DNA of 64,000 bases from an uncultured Oscillospiraceae bacterium (GCA_910587645.1 CAJUNA010000044.1:1-64000), one strand, 5' to 3'. Positions 14,563-23,150 are shown, numbered from the stretch's first letter. Numbers and translations: made by a program. Notes: a model not told the origin generated them from the letters alone.

Positions 14563-16511
14563 AACATGTGATCATCGGCACGGCAGGCCATGTGGACCAC
14601 GGCAAGACCCTGCTGGTTAAGGCCTTGACCGGCATCGACACAGACCGCCTGACGGAGGAGAAGAAGCGGGGCATTACCATCGAGCTGGGGTTTGCCCATC
14701 TGGACTTCGACGACGGCACCCAAGCAGGTATTGTAGATGTGCCGGGACACGAAAAGTTTATCAAAAACATGCTGGCCGGAGCGGGTGGCATTGATCTTGC
14801 CATGCTGGTAGTGGCTGCCGATGAGGGCTTTATGCCCCAGACGGTGGAGCACCTGGGCATCCTCACGCTGCTGGGCATCCGGGATGGCCTGGTGGTGCTG
14901 ACCAAATGCGACATGGTCGATCCGGAGTGGGTGGAGATGGTTCGTGAGGACGTGAAGGCCCAGACGGCGGGCACCTTCCTGGAGGGCAAGCCCATCCACA
15001 CCGTTTCCGCCCGGACTGGGGAGGGCATCGCGGAGCTGCGGCAGAACCTGCGGGAGTTAGTGCGGCAGGCATCGGAGAAAAACCTGCGGATCCCTTTCCG
15101 CCTGCCCATTGACCGGGTATTCTCCGTGGAGGGCTTCGGCACCGTTGTCACCGGCACCCTGATCGAAGGCTCCCTGGCGGCGGGGGATATGGCGGAAGTG
15201 CTGCCTACAGGCTTCCAGGCCCGCGTCCGGAATTTGCAGGTTCACGGGAAAGACGTACCTTCCGCCTACGCCGGACAGCGGGTGGCGGTCAATCTGGCGG
15301 GCGCGAAAAAATCGGATCTGGCCCGGGGGGACACGATTGCTAAGCCGGGTTCCGTGCGCAAGTCCCTGATGCTGGACGTGAAGCTGCAAAACCTGAAAAA
15401 TTCCCAGCGGACGATCCTCTCCGGTTCCCAGCTCCATCTCTACCACGGCTCATCCGTGCGTCTTTGCAAGGTGGTGCTGTTAGACCGGGACGCCTTGCAG
15501 CCTGGGGAGGGCTGTTTCGCCCAGCTCCGGATGACGGAGGAGCTGGCGGTGAAGTGCGGCGACCGGTTTGTAGTCCGCTTCTACTCCCCGCTGGAAACCA
15601 TCGGCGGAGGCATTGTCTTGGACGACTGCCCAATCCGGCACAGAAGGGGGGACCAGCGGACACTGGACGCCTTGGCTATCCGCGAGAGCGGCTCCGGCGG
15701 CCAGCGGCTGTTGCAGGCGGTTGCCCGGGAAGGCCATGCTTTGCCCACCCTGGAGAAAATCGCTTCGGCGCTGAACCGGGAAGCCCCGGAGCTGGAAGGA
15801 GAGCTGGCGGCGCTGTGCGCCGCCGGGGAAGTGCTGGAGCCGCTGCCGGGGCGCTACCTGGCGGGAAGCGTATTTGATGAGATTTGGGAAACCTGCCGGG
15901 GCTTGTTGGGGAAATACCATCAGCAAAATCCCCTTCACGCAGGTATGAAAGCGGCAGAGCTGCGGCAAAAGCTGTTTAAAAATACGGAGCAGGCGGTTGC
16001 GGACGCCCTGCTTGCCGCTCTGGTCCGAGAGGGGAAGCTGCAAAATATGGCGGATCGGTATGCCTTGGCCGGTTTCAGCGTCCAACTGACTAAGCGGCAG
16101 AAGGGCATCCGGGACAAACTGCTGCAAACCTACCGCAAGGCGGGTCTGGAGACGCCGGGGCTGGATGAAATTTCTGCTCTATTCTCCGCCAGCGAGCAGG
16201 CCGACTGCAAACAGGTGGTGGAGAGCCTGGTCTCTGGCGGAGGGCTGGTCATGCTCACGCCCCAGATTTGTGTCCACCGGGAGGTCTATGAGGAGGTATC
16301 CCGCCGTCTGGCAGAGCACTTCGGCCAACGGGAGGAGCTGACCCTGGCGGAATTTCGTGACCAATTGGGCACCTCCCGCAAGTATGCCCTGGCCCTGCTG
16401 GAGTACTGGGACAAGAACAAGGTGCTGAAGAAGGAGGGCGATATCCGCCGTCCAGGCCCCGCCTTTGCCGGCTTTATAGCGTCCAGCCTTATAGAAAAAA
16501 TCAATCAGTAA
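14559..16511 (+). CDS. selB: Selenocysteine-specific elongation factor
   Basis: SelB is the EF-Tu-like GTPase that delivers Sec-tRNA(Sec) to UGA codons by binding the SECIS hairpin in the mRNA. The protein is 650 aa. I use the GTG at 14559, which overlaps the selA stop and has AAAGGAGG at 14545-14552, so the product begins VKHVIIGTAGHVDHGKT with the P-loop at residues 10-17. DVPGHEKF and TKCDMVD are the G3 and G4 motifs. The C-terminal half, about residues 380-650, holds the winged-helix domains that bind SECIS, ending in LGTSRKYALALLEYWDK. tRNA-Sec follows 51 bases later. Confidence 0.96.
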   Translation: MKHVIIGTAGHVDHGKTLLVKALTGIDTDRLTEEKKRGITIELGFAHLDFDDGTQAGIVDVPGHEKFIKNMLAGAGGIDLAMLVVAADEGFMPQTVEHLGILTLLGIRDGLVVLTKCDMVDPEWVEMVREDVKAQTAGTFLEGKPIHTVSARTGEGIAELRQNLRELVRQASEKNLRIPFRLPIDRVFSVEGFGTVVTGTLIEGSLAAGDMAEVLPTGFQARVRNLQVHGKDVPSAYAGQRVAVNLAGAKKSDLARGDTIAKPGSVRKSLMLDVKLQNLKNSQRTILSGSQLHLYHGSSVRLCKVVLLDRDALQPGEGCFAQLRMTEELAVKCGDRFVVRFYSPLETIGGGIVLDDCPIRHRRGDQRTLDALAIRESGSGGQRLLQAVAREGHALPTLEKIASALNREAPELEGELAALCAAGEVLEPLPGRYLAGSVFDEIWETCRGLLGKYHQQNPLHAGMKAAELRQKLFKNTEQAVADALLAALVREGKLQNMADRYALAGFSVQLTKRQKGIRDKLLQTYRKAGLETPGLDEISALFSASEQADCKQVVESLVSGGGLVMLTPQICVHREVYEEVSRRLAEHFGQREELTLAEFRDQLGTSRKYALALLEYWDKNKVLKKEGDIRRPGPAFAGFIASSLIEKINQ

Positions 16512-16521
16512 AGGTTTATAG

Positions 16522-16550
16522 TTGCTAAGTTTGTGAAAATATAGTAGAAT
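16522..16550 (+). promoter_or_regulatory. Promoter of tRNA-Sec
   Basis: TTGCTA (16522-16527), 17 bp, TAGAAT (16545-16550), 12 bp ahead of tRNA-Sec. This allows the tRNA to be made apart from selAB. Confidence 0.75.
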
Positions 16551-16562
16551 AAATGCGCAAAT

Positions 16563-16659
16563 GGGAGTAGACGGGTGCTGGTGTGCCCCCTGGTCTTCAA
16601 AACCAGTGATAGGGGTGAAGAGCTCCTTAGGTGGGTTCGATTCCCACATATTCCCGCCA
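16563..16659 (+). tRNA. selC: tRNA-Sec (TCA), selenocysteine tRNA
   Basis: The 97-nt gene has an encoded CCA (16657-16659) and discriminator G. The acceptor GGGAGTA pairs with TATTCCC. The anticodon arm CTGGTCTTCAAAACCAG gives anticodon TCA, and a long variable arm and T arm GTGGGTTCGATTCCCAC follow. Anticodon TCA, the long variable arm and the position right after selB leave no real alternative. Confidence 0.96.
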
Positions 16660-16660
16660 G

Positions 16661-16694
16661 ACCGGCGGTGCGCAGCGGCGTACCGCCGGTTTTT
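16661..16694 (+). terminator. Terminator after tRNA-Sec
   Basis: ACCGGCGGT (16661-16669) / ACCGCCGGT (16682-16690) is followed by TTTT. Confidence 0.85.
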
Positions 16695-16822
16695 CCTGTT
16701 TGCGTGCCGCCGGACACTACTTTTTCAGCCGCCATACGGTAAGTGACAACCACTCATTAAATTGTAGTATTCAAATTTATCGGTGGGCTCCTATTATGCA
16801 GGATGTGGGGGAGAAGACCGGC

Positions 16823-17290
16823 ATGAAGTCAAAAGATTATATAAGGTGGATAAGAAGCAGAGTAGGCCACGAAAAAATCATTCTGGTTTTTGCAGGCGGA
16901 TGTGTTTTTGATGCAAACGGAAACGTTTTGCTCCAGCGTCGCGGAGACAGTAAAAAGTGGGGATTTCCAGGCGGGGCGATCGAAATAGGGGAAACGCCCG
17001 AAATGGCCGCTATCAGAGAAGTAAAAGAGGAAACCGGGCTTGATGTGAGGGTGTCAGGCTTGATTGGCATTTATACGGACTGCGACATGGCGTATCCTAA
17101 CGGCGATAAGGCGCACAGCATAAGTATTGTTTACGAATTGGAAGTGACCGGCGGGGCGTTGAAATGTGATCATCTTGAAACAGTTGATCTCCAATACTTT
17201 GGCCTTGATGACATGCCGGAGCTTTTCTGTAAGCAGCACGAGGAGACAAAAAACGATTTACAGAGGCGGCGGAACAAAGCAAAGCATTGA
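16823..17290 (+). CDS. Nudix hydrolase
   Basis: This is a pyrophosphohydrolase with a full Nudix box: GGAIEIGETPEMAAIREVKE with EETGL following matches Gx5Ex7REUxEExGU. From ATG 16823 it has 155 aa, with GTGGGGGAG (16805-16813) about 9-10 bases upstream. An in-frame ATG at 16796 would add nine residues and has GGTGGG before it, so the start is uncertain. The N-terminus KSKDYIRWIRSRVGHEKII is typical of small Nudix proteins annotated as ADP-ribose or nucleotide pyrophosphatases. The substrate cannot be read from sequence. It lies between the Sec machinery and the LysR gene, is somewhat more AT-rich than either, and is flanked by an imperfect repeat. Confidence 0.85.
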   Translation: MKSKDYIRWIRSRVGHEKIILVFAGGCVFDANGNVLLQRRGDSKKWGFPGGAIEIGETPEMAAIREVKEETGLDVRVSGLIGIYTDCDMAYPNGDKAHSISIVYELEVTGGALKCDHLETVDLQYFGLDDMPELFCKQHEETKNDLQRRRNKAKH

Positions 17291-17371
17291 TACAAATTTC
17301 AGTTTATCGGGCAGTTATCTTTCTATGGGCCGCTGGACTTTGCTTTTTCAACCATAAGCAGGAGGGACGAT

Positions 17372-18298
17372 ATGGATATTGATATGAAGGAGCTGGAGGC
17401 TTTTGTGGCCGTGGTGGATCAGGGCAGCTTTTCCCGGGCCGCCAAGACCCTGTATCTGACCCAGCCCACTGTCAGCACCCACGTAGCCGTCCTGGAACGG
17501 AAGCTGGGCATCAAGCTGCTGGTACGCACCACGAAGGAGGTCTACCCCTCCGATGGCGGGAAACTGCTTTACGGCTACGCGAAGGAAATTTTGCAGTTAC
17601 GGGAGAGCGCCGTCCAGGCGCTCCACGCCTTCTCCCATGAGATGCAGGGATCCGTAGCCATTGCCGCGTCCACCATTCCCGGGCAATATTTTCTGCCCAA
17701 GCTCATCCAGGGCTTCCGGGCGGACTATCCGGATGTCAGCTTCAGCTTGCAGCTCTTAGACAGCACCGAGGTGGCCAGCCAGGTCGCCGCCCGGAAGGTG
17801 GAAATCGGCTTTACCGGAACAGTGATCAACCTGCCCAAGTGCGTCTATCAGCCCTTTGCGGAGGACCGGCTGGTGGTCATCACCCCCAATACATCCAAGT
17901 ACCGGGTCTACCAGTCCACGGGATTTCCCACCTGGCAGCTGACAAAGGAATCGTTTATCAGCCGGGAACTAGGCAGCGGCACACGGCTGGAAACAGAGAG
18001 CTTCCTGCGGGAGATGGGGGTGGATGTCAACGGCATCCGCATTGCCGTGGAGGTCCGCTCTACGGAAAGCATTAAGCAGATGGTCAGCGAGGGGCTGGGG
18101 ATCGCGGTTATCTCCCAGAGCGCCTGCGAGGATTACTGCAAGTTTAAAAAACTGCTGGCGTTCAACTTTGACAGCGTAAAACTCCGGCGCAAGCTCTACC
18201 TGGTCCGGCATAAAAACAGCATCCTTTCCCCCATTGCCCAGGCGTTTTATGATTATGCCACTGGGTTTTACAGCAAGGGTAGGGGTTTTTGCCAGTGA
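17372..18298 (+). CDS. LysR-family regulator, probably of selenium/glycine reductase genes
   Basis: This is a 308-aa LysR-type activator. The N-terminal helix-turn-helix is clear (LEAFVAVVDQGSFSRAAKTL, then LTQPTVSTHVAVLERKLGI, about residues 6-50), and a periplasmic-binding-like effector domain fills residues 90-290. The start ATG 17372 is set by AGGAGGG at 17360-17366. It sits between the Sec machinery and the glycine riboswitch of the grd operon, in the same direction. A LysR subgroup associated with selenium metabolism occurs in this setting; I infer membership from position and general resemblance. The effector could be a selenium compound, glycine or acetyl phosphate. Confidence 0.85.
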   Translation: MDIDMKELEAFVAVVDQGSFSRAAKTLYLTQPTVSTHVAVLERKLGIKLLVRTTKEVYPSDGGKLLYGYAKEILQLRESAVQALHAFSHEMQGSVAIAASTIPGQYFLPKLIQGFRADYPDVSFSLQLLDSTEVASQVAARKVEIGFTGTVINLPKCVYQPFAEDRLVVITPNTSKYRVYQSTGFPTWQLTKESFISRELGSGTRLETESFLREMGVDVNGIRIAVEVRSTESIKQMVSEGLGIAVISQSACEDYCKFKKLLAFNFDSVKLRRKLYLVRHKNSILSPIAQAFYDYATGFYSKGRGFCQ

Positions 18299-18357
18299 CT
18301 TATTGATTTTTTCAATAACAAGAGCCTATTTTTTGTCCGCATATTTTGCTTTTTCCC

Positions 18358-18386
18358 TTGTCAAAATCCATTTGGCAGGGTAAACT
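18358..18386 (+). promoter_or_regulatory. Promoter of the glycine reductase operon
   Basis: TTGTCA (18358-18363), 17 bp, TAAACT (18381-18386), about 55 bp ahead of the riboswitch. Confidence 0.7.
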
Positions 18387-18442
18387 ATATGTCGGAAATG
18401 AGGCCGCTTTTGGCCTTGGATTTGTGAATATTGTTGGATGAA

Positions 18443-18616
18443 GTCCTCAGGAGATCCGCTTTAGCGGGGCCGAAGGAATAAGCGCGTGGACATGCCAAGC
18501 CTGCCGTGAAGATCTCAGGCAAACAGACTGAGGACTGACAACTCTCTGGAGAGCGTAAGCGCCGACGGAGCAATTTGGGGCGCGTCTCCGAAGAATCTCT
18601 CAGGCTGGAAACAGAG
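18443..18616 (+). ncRNA. Tandem glycine riboswitch
   Basis: Two glycine aptamers lie in series. The first (18443-18535) is closed by GTCCTCAG/CTGAGGAC and contains GGGGCCGAAGGA and ATCTCAGGCAAA. The second (18541-18616) contains GCGCCGACGGAGCAA and ATCTCTCAGGCTGGAAACAG. These are the conserved cores of the glycine riboswitch, and a 5-nt linker separates the aptamers as in cooperative tandem forms. It precedes grdX and the whole grd operon, so glycine should switch on its own reductase. Confidence 0.95.
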
Positions 18617-18668
18617 CAAGGCATCAAAATTTGCGGTGCCTTGCTCTTTATTTATATAAAGAGCAAGG
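18613..18668 (+). promoter_or_regulatory. Riboswitch expression platform: terminator and competing hairpin
   Basis: AGAGCAAGGCA (18613-18623) pairs with TGCCTTGCTCT (18637-18647), followed by TTATTTATA: an intrinsic terminator. CCTTGCTCTTTAT (18639-18651) also pairs perfectly with ATAAAGAGCAAGG (18656-18668), ending just ahead of the ribosome site GGAGGAG (18671-18677) of grdX. The first AGAG is also part of the second aptamer's closing stem, so glycine binding would weaken the terminator. Confidence 0.8.
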
Positions 18669-18680
18669 CGGGAGGAGAAT

Positions 18681-19100
18681 ATGGCTACGCTGCATCATCC
18701 CCGGGACTTTCTGATCCTCACCAATAATCCTCTGGTGCCCTCCTGCATGGAGGGGCGGGGGCTTTATACCATCCGGTTCCAGCCGGAGCGGAGCTTCCGG
18801 GAGATCCTGGTGGAGGCGAGAGACATGGTGTATGCGGGGCACATCCTCTACACCCATCCCCTGGCCGGCAGCGTCAAGCCCAACGAGACACCTTATAAAT
18901 CCCTGATTGTCTCTATGGCTGTCCACGGCTTCGATCCGCAGCACGGGGAAATGATTGCCAACGCCATCGCTGTATTCGACAAATTCAAGCCATTGCAGCG
19001 TTCCCTCAGCCCCTCCGTTTTGGAGGATTTCCAGCTCATTGACTATACCCTGCTGGCCGGCGCCATCGGTTTTGACGCCCAGGCGGGTCTTAGTAAATAA
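18681..19100 (+). CDS. grdX: Glycine reductase operon protein GrdX
   Basis: This is a 139-aa soluble protein of the GrdX family, usually the first gene of grd operons; its function is not established. The N-terminus (FLILTNNPLV, then IRFQPERSFREILVEARDMV) and the segment ILYTHPLAGSVKPNETPYKS are family-typical. The start ATG 18681 follows GGAGGAG at 18671-18677, just after the riboswitch platform. grdE begins 26 bases after its stop. Confidence 0.88.
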   Translation: MATLHHPRDFLILTNNPLVPSCMEGRGLYTIRFQPERSFREILVEARDMVYAGHILYTHPLAGSVKPNETPYKSLIVSMAVHGFDPQHGEMIANAIAVFDKFKPLQRSLSPSVLEDFQLIDYTLLAGAIGFDAQAGLSK

Positions 19101-19126
19101 ATCGTTAGAAGGAGGAGGTGTTCGCT

Positions 19127-20425
19127 TTGAAATTGGAACTGGGCTATATCCAGATTAAAGACATCCAGTTTTCAAAGGAATGCAAGGTAGACAACGGTAC
19201 CCTGTATGTTGACCCCGACGCCGTCAAAGCCTATTTATATGAGGATGACGACGTTAAGGCGTGGGTCAAGGATTTCGGCTTCGACATCGCCAAGCCCGGC
19301 GAGAGCGTCCGGATCACCCCCGTTAAGGACGTCATCGAGCCGCGGGTAAAGGTGGAGGGCCCCGGCGGCGTGTTCCCCGGCGTTATCAGCAAGGTGGAGA
19401 CCGTTGGCAGCGGCAAGACCCACGTCCTGCGCGGCATGGCCGTGGTCACCGCCGGTAAGATTGTGGGCTTCCAGGAGGGCATTATCGACATGTCCGGCCC
19501 CGGCGCGGAGTATACCCCATTCTCCAAGCTGAACAACCTGGTCGTCGTGGCGGAGCCCAATGAGGGCTATCAGGACCATAAGCACGAGTATGAGCACGCG
19601 GTGCGCATCGCGGGCCTCCGGGCCGCCACCTACATCGGTGAGCTGGGCCGCAGCGTTACCCCCGACGAGACCGCTGTGTTCGAGACCTACGGCATCAAGG
19701 AGGGGCTTGAGAAGCTGCCCAACCTGCCCCGCGTGGCTTATGTCCACATGCTGCAAAGCCAGGGCTTGCTCCATGACACCTACGTCTACGGCGTGGACGC
19801 CAAGCGGAGCTTGACCACCATTCTCTGCCCCACCGAGACCATGGACGGCGCCATCATCAGCGGCAACTGCGTGTCAGCCTGTGACAAGAACACGACCTAC
19901 CACCATCAGAACAACCCCGTGGTAGCCAACCTGTTCGCGGCCCATGGCAAGACCCTCAACTATGTCTGCAACATCATCACCAACGAGAACGTGTATCTGG
20001 CCGACAAGCAGCGTTCCTCCGACTGGACCGCCAAGCTGTGCCGCCTGCTGGACCTGGACGGCGCTTTGGTAAGCCAGGAAGGCTTCGGCAACCCGGATAC
20101 CGACCTCATTATGAACTGCAAGAAGATCGAGCTACAGGGCGTCAAGACCGTCATCATCACGGACGAGTACGCCGGCCAGGATGGCAAGAGCCAGTCCCTG
20201 GCGGATGCCGACCCCCTGGCGGACGCCGTGGTCACCGGCGGCAACGCCAACGAGGTTATCATCCTGCCGAAAATGGACAAGGTCATCGGCACCCTGGACT
20301 ATGTGGACGTCATTGCGGGCGGCCATGCCGGGTCCCTGCGGCCTGACGGCACCATCGAGGCGGAATTGCAGGTCATCACCGGCGCTACCAACGAGATGGG
20401 CTTCAACCGCCTGAGCGCCCGCTGA
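19127..20425 (+). CDS. grdE: Glycine reductase, protein B alpha/beta subunit proprotein
   Basis: GrdE is the proprotein of substrate-specific protein B. Self-cleavage yields two subunits, the smaller carrying a pyruvoyl group that forms a Schiff base with glycine. The protein has 432 aa from TTG 19127, which has GGAGGAGG (19111-19118) 8 bases upstream; an in-frame GTG at 19118 overlaps that site. The cleavage region is SGNCVSACDKN with the reactive Cys at about residue 248. The N-terminus LKLELGYIQIKDIQF matches known GrdE starts. The pairing with GrdB and the glycine riboswitch favour glycine over sarcosine or betaine as substrate. Confidence 0.93.
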   Translation: MKLELGYIQIKDIQFSKECKVDNGTLYVDPDAVKAYLYEDDDVKAWVKDFGFDIAKPGESVRITPVKDVIEPRVKVEGPGGVFPGVISKVETVGSGKTHVLRGMAVVTAGKIVGFQEGIIDMSGPGAEYTPFSKLNNLVVVAEPNEGYQDHKHEYEHAVRIAGLRAATYIGELGRSVTPDETAVFETYGIKEGLEKLPNLPRVAYVHMLQSQGLLHDTYVYGVDAKRSLTTILCPTETMDGAIISGNCVSACDKNTTYHHQNNPVVANLFAAHGKTLNYVCNIITNENVYLADKQRSSDWTAKLCRLLDLDGALVSQEGFGNPDTDLIMNCKKIELQGVKTVIITDEYAGQDGKSQSLADADPLADAVVTGGNANEVIILPKMDKVIGTLDYVDVIAGGHAGSLRPDGTIEAELQVITGATNEMGFNRLSAR

Positions 20426-20456
20426 CCTGAAAACAAAGGAAAGGAGGAAATTATCT

Positions 20457-21761
20457 GTGAGCTATAAAGTTGTACACTATATCAACCAGTTCTTCGCCAA
20501 CATCGGCGGCGAGGAAATGGCCCACGTAGCCCCCGAACTGCGGGAAGGCTTCGTTGGCCCCGGTATGGCCCTCAACACCGCCTGGAAGGGCGAGGCTGAG
20601 ATCACCGCCACCATCGTCTGCGGCGACTCCTACTTCGCCGAGCACGAGGCGGATGCCAAGGAGAAGGTACTGGCCTGGGTCAAGGAGCAGAAGCCTGACA
20701 TGTTCATCGCCGGCCCCGCTTTCAACGCCGGCCGTTATGGCTATGCCTGCGCCACCATCGCCAACGCGGTGCAGGAGGAACTGGGCATCCCCGTACTGAC
20801 CGGTATGTACGAGGAGAACCCCGGCGCCGACCTGAAAAACAAGGTTCTGATTGTCGCCACCGCCAACAGCGCCGCCGGCATGCGCAAGGCCGCCCCGGTT
20901 ATGGCAAAGCTGGCGCTGAAGATCATGAAGGGCGAGAAGATCGGCGCTTCCGCCGAGGAGGGCTATATGCCCAACGGCATCCGCCGCAACTTCTTTGAAA
21001 AAGAAGTGGGCGCTAAGCGCGCGGTGGACATGCTGATTGCCAAGCTCAGCGACAAGCCCTTTACCACCGAGTATCCCATGCCCTCCTTTGACCGCGTGGC
21101 CCCCAACAAGGCCGTTAAGGATCTGAGCAAGGCGACCATCGCCCTGTGCACCTCCGGCGGTATTGTCCCCAAGGGCAACCCGGATCACATCGAGTCCTCC
21201 TCCGCCTCCCACTACGGCGAATATTCCATCGCTGGCGTGGATGATCTGACGGCGGAGACCTATGAAACCGCCCACGGCGGCTATGACCCGGTATACGCCA
21301 ATGCCGACGCGGACCGCGTCCTGCCCGTGGACATCCTGCGGGAGATGGAGCGCGAGGGCAAGATCGGCAAGCTCCATGACTTCTTCTATACCACTGTCGG
21401 TAACGGTACTTCCGTTGCCAACGCCAAAAAATTTGCCGCGGAGTATGCGCAGAAACTCCTTCAGGCCGGTGTTCATGCCGTTATCATGACCAGCACGTGA
21501 GGGACTTGTACGCGTTGCGGTGCAACGATGGTAAAAGAGATCGAGCGCGCGGGCATTCCCGTGGTGCATATGTGCACAGTCACTCCTATCTCCATGACGG
21601 TGGGCGCGAACCGTATCGTCCCCACTATTGCGATCCCCCACCCCCTGGGCAACCCCGCCCTCTCCCTTGAGGAGGAGAAGGCCATCCGGCGCAAGCTGGT
21701 GGAGCGCGCCCTGGAGGCACTGACCACTGAGGTCGACGATCAGACCATCTTTGAAGTCTGA
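20457..21761 (+). CDS. grdB: Glycine reductase, protein B selenoprotein subunit (contains Sec)
   Basis: GrdB is the gamma subunit of protein B. Its selenocysteine attacks the Schiff-base-bound glycine to form carboxymethylselenoether on protein A. The frame runs from GTG 20457 (AAAGGAGG upstream) through an in-frame TGA at 21498-21500 to 21761: 434 residues with Sec at 348. The motif Thr-Ser-Thr-Sec-Gly-Thr-Cys-Thr-Arg-Cys is the UxxCxxC signature of GrdB. A perfect hairpin CGTTGC/GCAACG starts 12 bases after the UGA (SECIS). Automatic calling would split the gene into two. The C-terminal part continues in frame with normal codon use, so the TGA is not a mutation. Confidence 0.96.
21498..21527 (+). 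other. UGA selenocysteine codon and SECIS hairpin of grdB
   Basis: TGA at 21498-21500 is followed by CGTTGC (21513-21518), loop GGT, GCAACG (21522-21527). The distance and the short stem with a G-U-containing loop fit bacterial SECIS elements read by SelB. Confidence 0.85.
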
Positions 21762-21776
21762 TTCCAGGCGATTCCG

Positions 21777-21806
21777 CCGGGGCGGGGCCGTCCGGCTCCG
21801 CCCCGG
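21777..21806 (+). repeat. GC-rich hairpin between grdB and trxB
   Basis: CCGGGGCGG (21777-21785) and CCGCCCCGG (21798-21806) form a strong stem without a T-run. It may stabilise the 3' end of the grdXEB message or slow readthrough into trxB. Confidence 0.6.
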
Positions 21807-21836
21807 ACTTCCTGAATACAGGAGCTTATAAAAGCT

Positions 21837-22775
21837 ATGAGCAAGATTTATGATGTAATCATTTTGGGCGGCGGTCCCGCCGGCCTGACAGCCGGCCTTT
21901 ACGCCGGACGCAGCCGCCTGAGCACCCTTATTATCGAAAAGGGACAGGATGGCGGCCAGATCGCCATTACGGATGAGATTGAGAACTATCCCGGCCAGAT
22001 GGTGGAGGGCGAGAGCGGCCCCAGCCTGATCGCCCGCATGACCGGGCAGGCCAAGAAGTTCGGCGCGGAACGCTGCACGGACGCCATCAAGAGCGTGGAG
22101 CTGGAGGGCGAGGTCAAGAAGCTGGTGGGCACCAAGGGTGAGTACCTGGCCAAGTGTGTCATTATCGCCACCGGCGCATTCCCCAAGCCCATTGGCTGCG
22201 AGAACGAAGGCAAGTTTACCGGCAAGGGCATTTCCTTCTGCGCTACCTGCGACGCGGCGTTCTTCGAGGACTTCGAGGTCTACGTGGTGGGCGGCGGCGA
22301 CAGCGCGGTAGAAGAGGCCATGTACCTGACCAAGTTTGCCCGGAAAGTGACCATTATCCACCGCCGGGACGAACTGCGGGCGGCTAAGTCCATTCAGGAG
22401 AAGGCTTTCGCCAATCCCAAGATCGCTTTCATGTGGGACAGCGTGGTAGTCCGTGTAGACGGCGATGACCTGCTCAATTCCATGACGGTGAAAAACGTGA
22501 AGACCGGCGAACTGACCACGGTGGAAGCAGACGAGGAGGACGGCCTGTTCGGCCTGTTCGGCTTCATCGGGTATAACCCCAACTCCAAGCTCTTCGAGGG
22601 CATGCTGGAGATGGAGAACGGCTATATCAAGACGGATGACAACATGCACACCAACATCCCCGGCGTGTTTGCCGCAGGGGACATCCGTGTCAAGAGCCTG
22701 CGCCAGGTGGTCACCGCCGCCGCGGATGGCGCGATTGCCGCCATGCAGGCGGAGCATTATGTCAGCAACCATTGA
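21837..22775 (+). CDS. trxB: Thioredoxin reductase of the glycine reductase system
   Basis: TrxB passes electrons from NADPH to thioredoxin, which re-reduces protein A during glycine reduction. The 312-aa flavoprotein has the FAD motif GGGPAGLTAG (11-20), the redox pair CATC (Cys135, Cys138), the second nucleotide motif GGGDSAVEEA and the C-terminal FAAGDIRVKSLRQVVTAAADGA. AGGAGC (21821-21826) lies about 10 bases before the ATG. It lies inside the grd operon, after a GC-rich hairpin. A promoter for trxA overlaps its stop codon. Confidence 0.95.
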   Translation: MSKIYDVIILGGGPAGLTAGLYAGRSRLSTLIIEKGQDGGQIAITDEIENYPGQMVEGESGPSLIARMTGQAKKFGAERCTDAIKSVELEGEVKKLVGTKGEYLAKCVIIATGAFPKPIGCENEGKFTGKGISFCATCDAAFFEDFEVYVVGGGDSAVEEAMYLTKFARKVTIIHRRDELRAAKSIQEKAFANPKIAFMWDSVVVRVDGDDLLNSMTVKNVKTGELTTVEADEEDGLFGLFGFIGYNPNSKLFEGMLEMENGYIKTDDNMHTNIPGVFAAGDIRVKSLRQVVTAAADGAIAAMQAEHYVSNH

Positions 22776-22800
22776 TTTTTGACTGAAAATGAGATATAAT
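22772..22800 (+). promoter_or_regulatory. Internal promoter ahead of trxA-grdA
   Basis: TTGATT (22772-22777), 17 bp, perfect TATAAT (22795-22800), 32 bp before the trxA start. The -35 overlaps the trxB stop. Confidence 0.7.
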
Positions 22801-22832
22801 GTTCTCATCTTACACAATAGGAGGCCATGACC

Positions 22833-23150
22833 ATGCTTGAACTGGATAAAACAACCTTTGAGACTGAGGTCCTCAAGGCCGAGGGCAAGGTGCTGGTGGA
22901 CTTTTATGGCGATGGCTGCGTTCCCTGCGCGGCCCTTATGCCCCATGTCCACGCCTTTGCGGAGACCTACGGGGAGAAAATCAAGTTCTGCGCCCTGAAC
23001 ACCACCAAGGCCCGCCGTCTGGCCATCAGCCAGAAAATTCTGGGCCTGCCCGTCATCGCTATCTACGAGAACGGCGAGATGATCGACTCCTGCGTCAAGG
23101 AGGACGCCACCCCCGAGAACGTAGAGGCTATGATCAAGAAGTACGCCTAA
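22833..23150 (+). CDS. trxA: Thioredoxin, glycine-reductase type (Cys-Val-Pro-Cys)
   Basis: This 105-aa thioredoxin has the active site GDGCVPC (Cys29, Cys32) in place of the usual WCGPC. The Gly-Cys-Val-Pro-Cys version is characteristic of thioredoxins in amino-acid-fermenting, glycine-reducing clostridia. The conserved cis-Pro lies in ILGLPVIAIYENGE. I chose ATG 22833; GGAGG at 22820-22824 is only 2 bases from an alternative ATG at 22827. It delivers electrons from TrxB to the reductase complex. Its own promoter (22772-22800) and the adjacent grdA suggest that trxA and grdA are made in excess over the rest. Confidence 0.94.
   Translation: MLELDKTTFETEVLKAEGKVLVDFYGDGCVPCAALMPHVHAFAETYGEKIKFCALNTTKARRLAISQKILGLPVIAIYENGEMIDSCVKEDATPENVEAMIKKYA

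Noticed and set aside
21498..21500. TGA in grdB as a nonsense mutation
   Set aside because: The codon lies in the family's UxxCxxC selenocysteine motif, the frame continues normally and the decoding machinery is encoded nearby.
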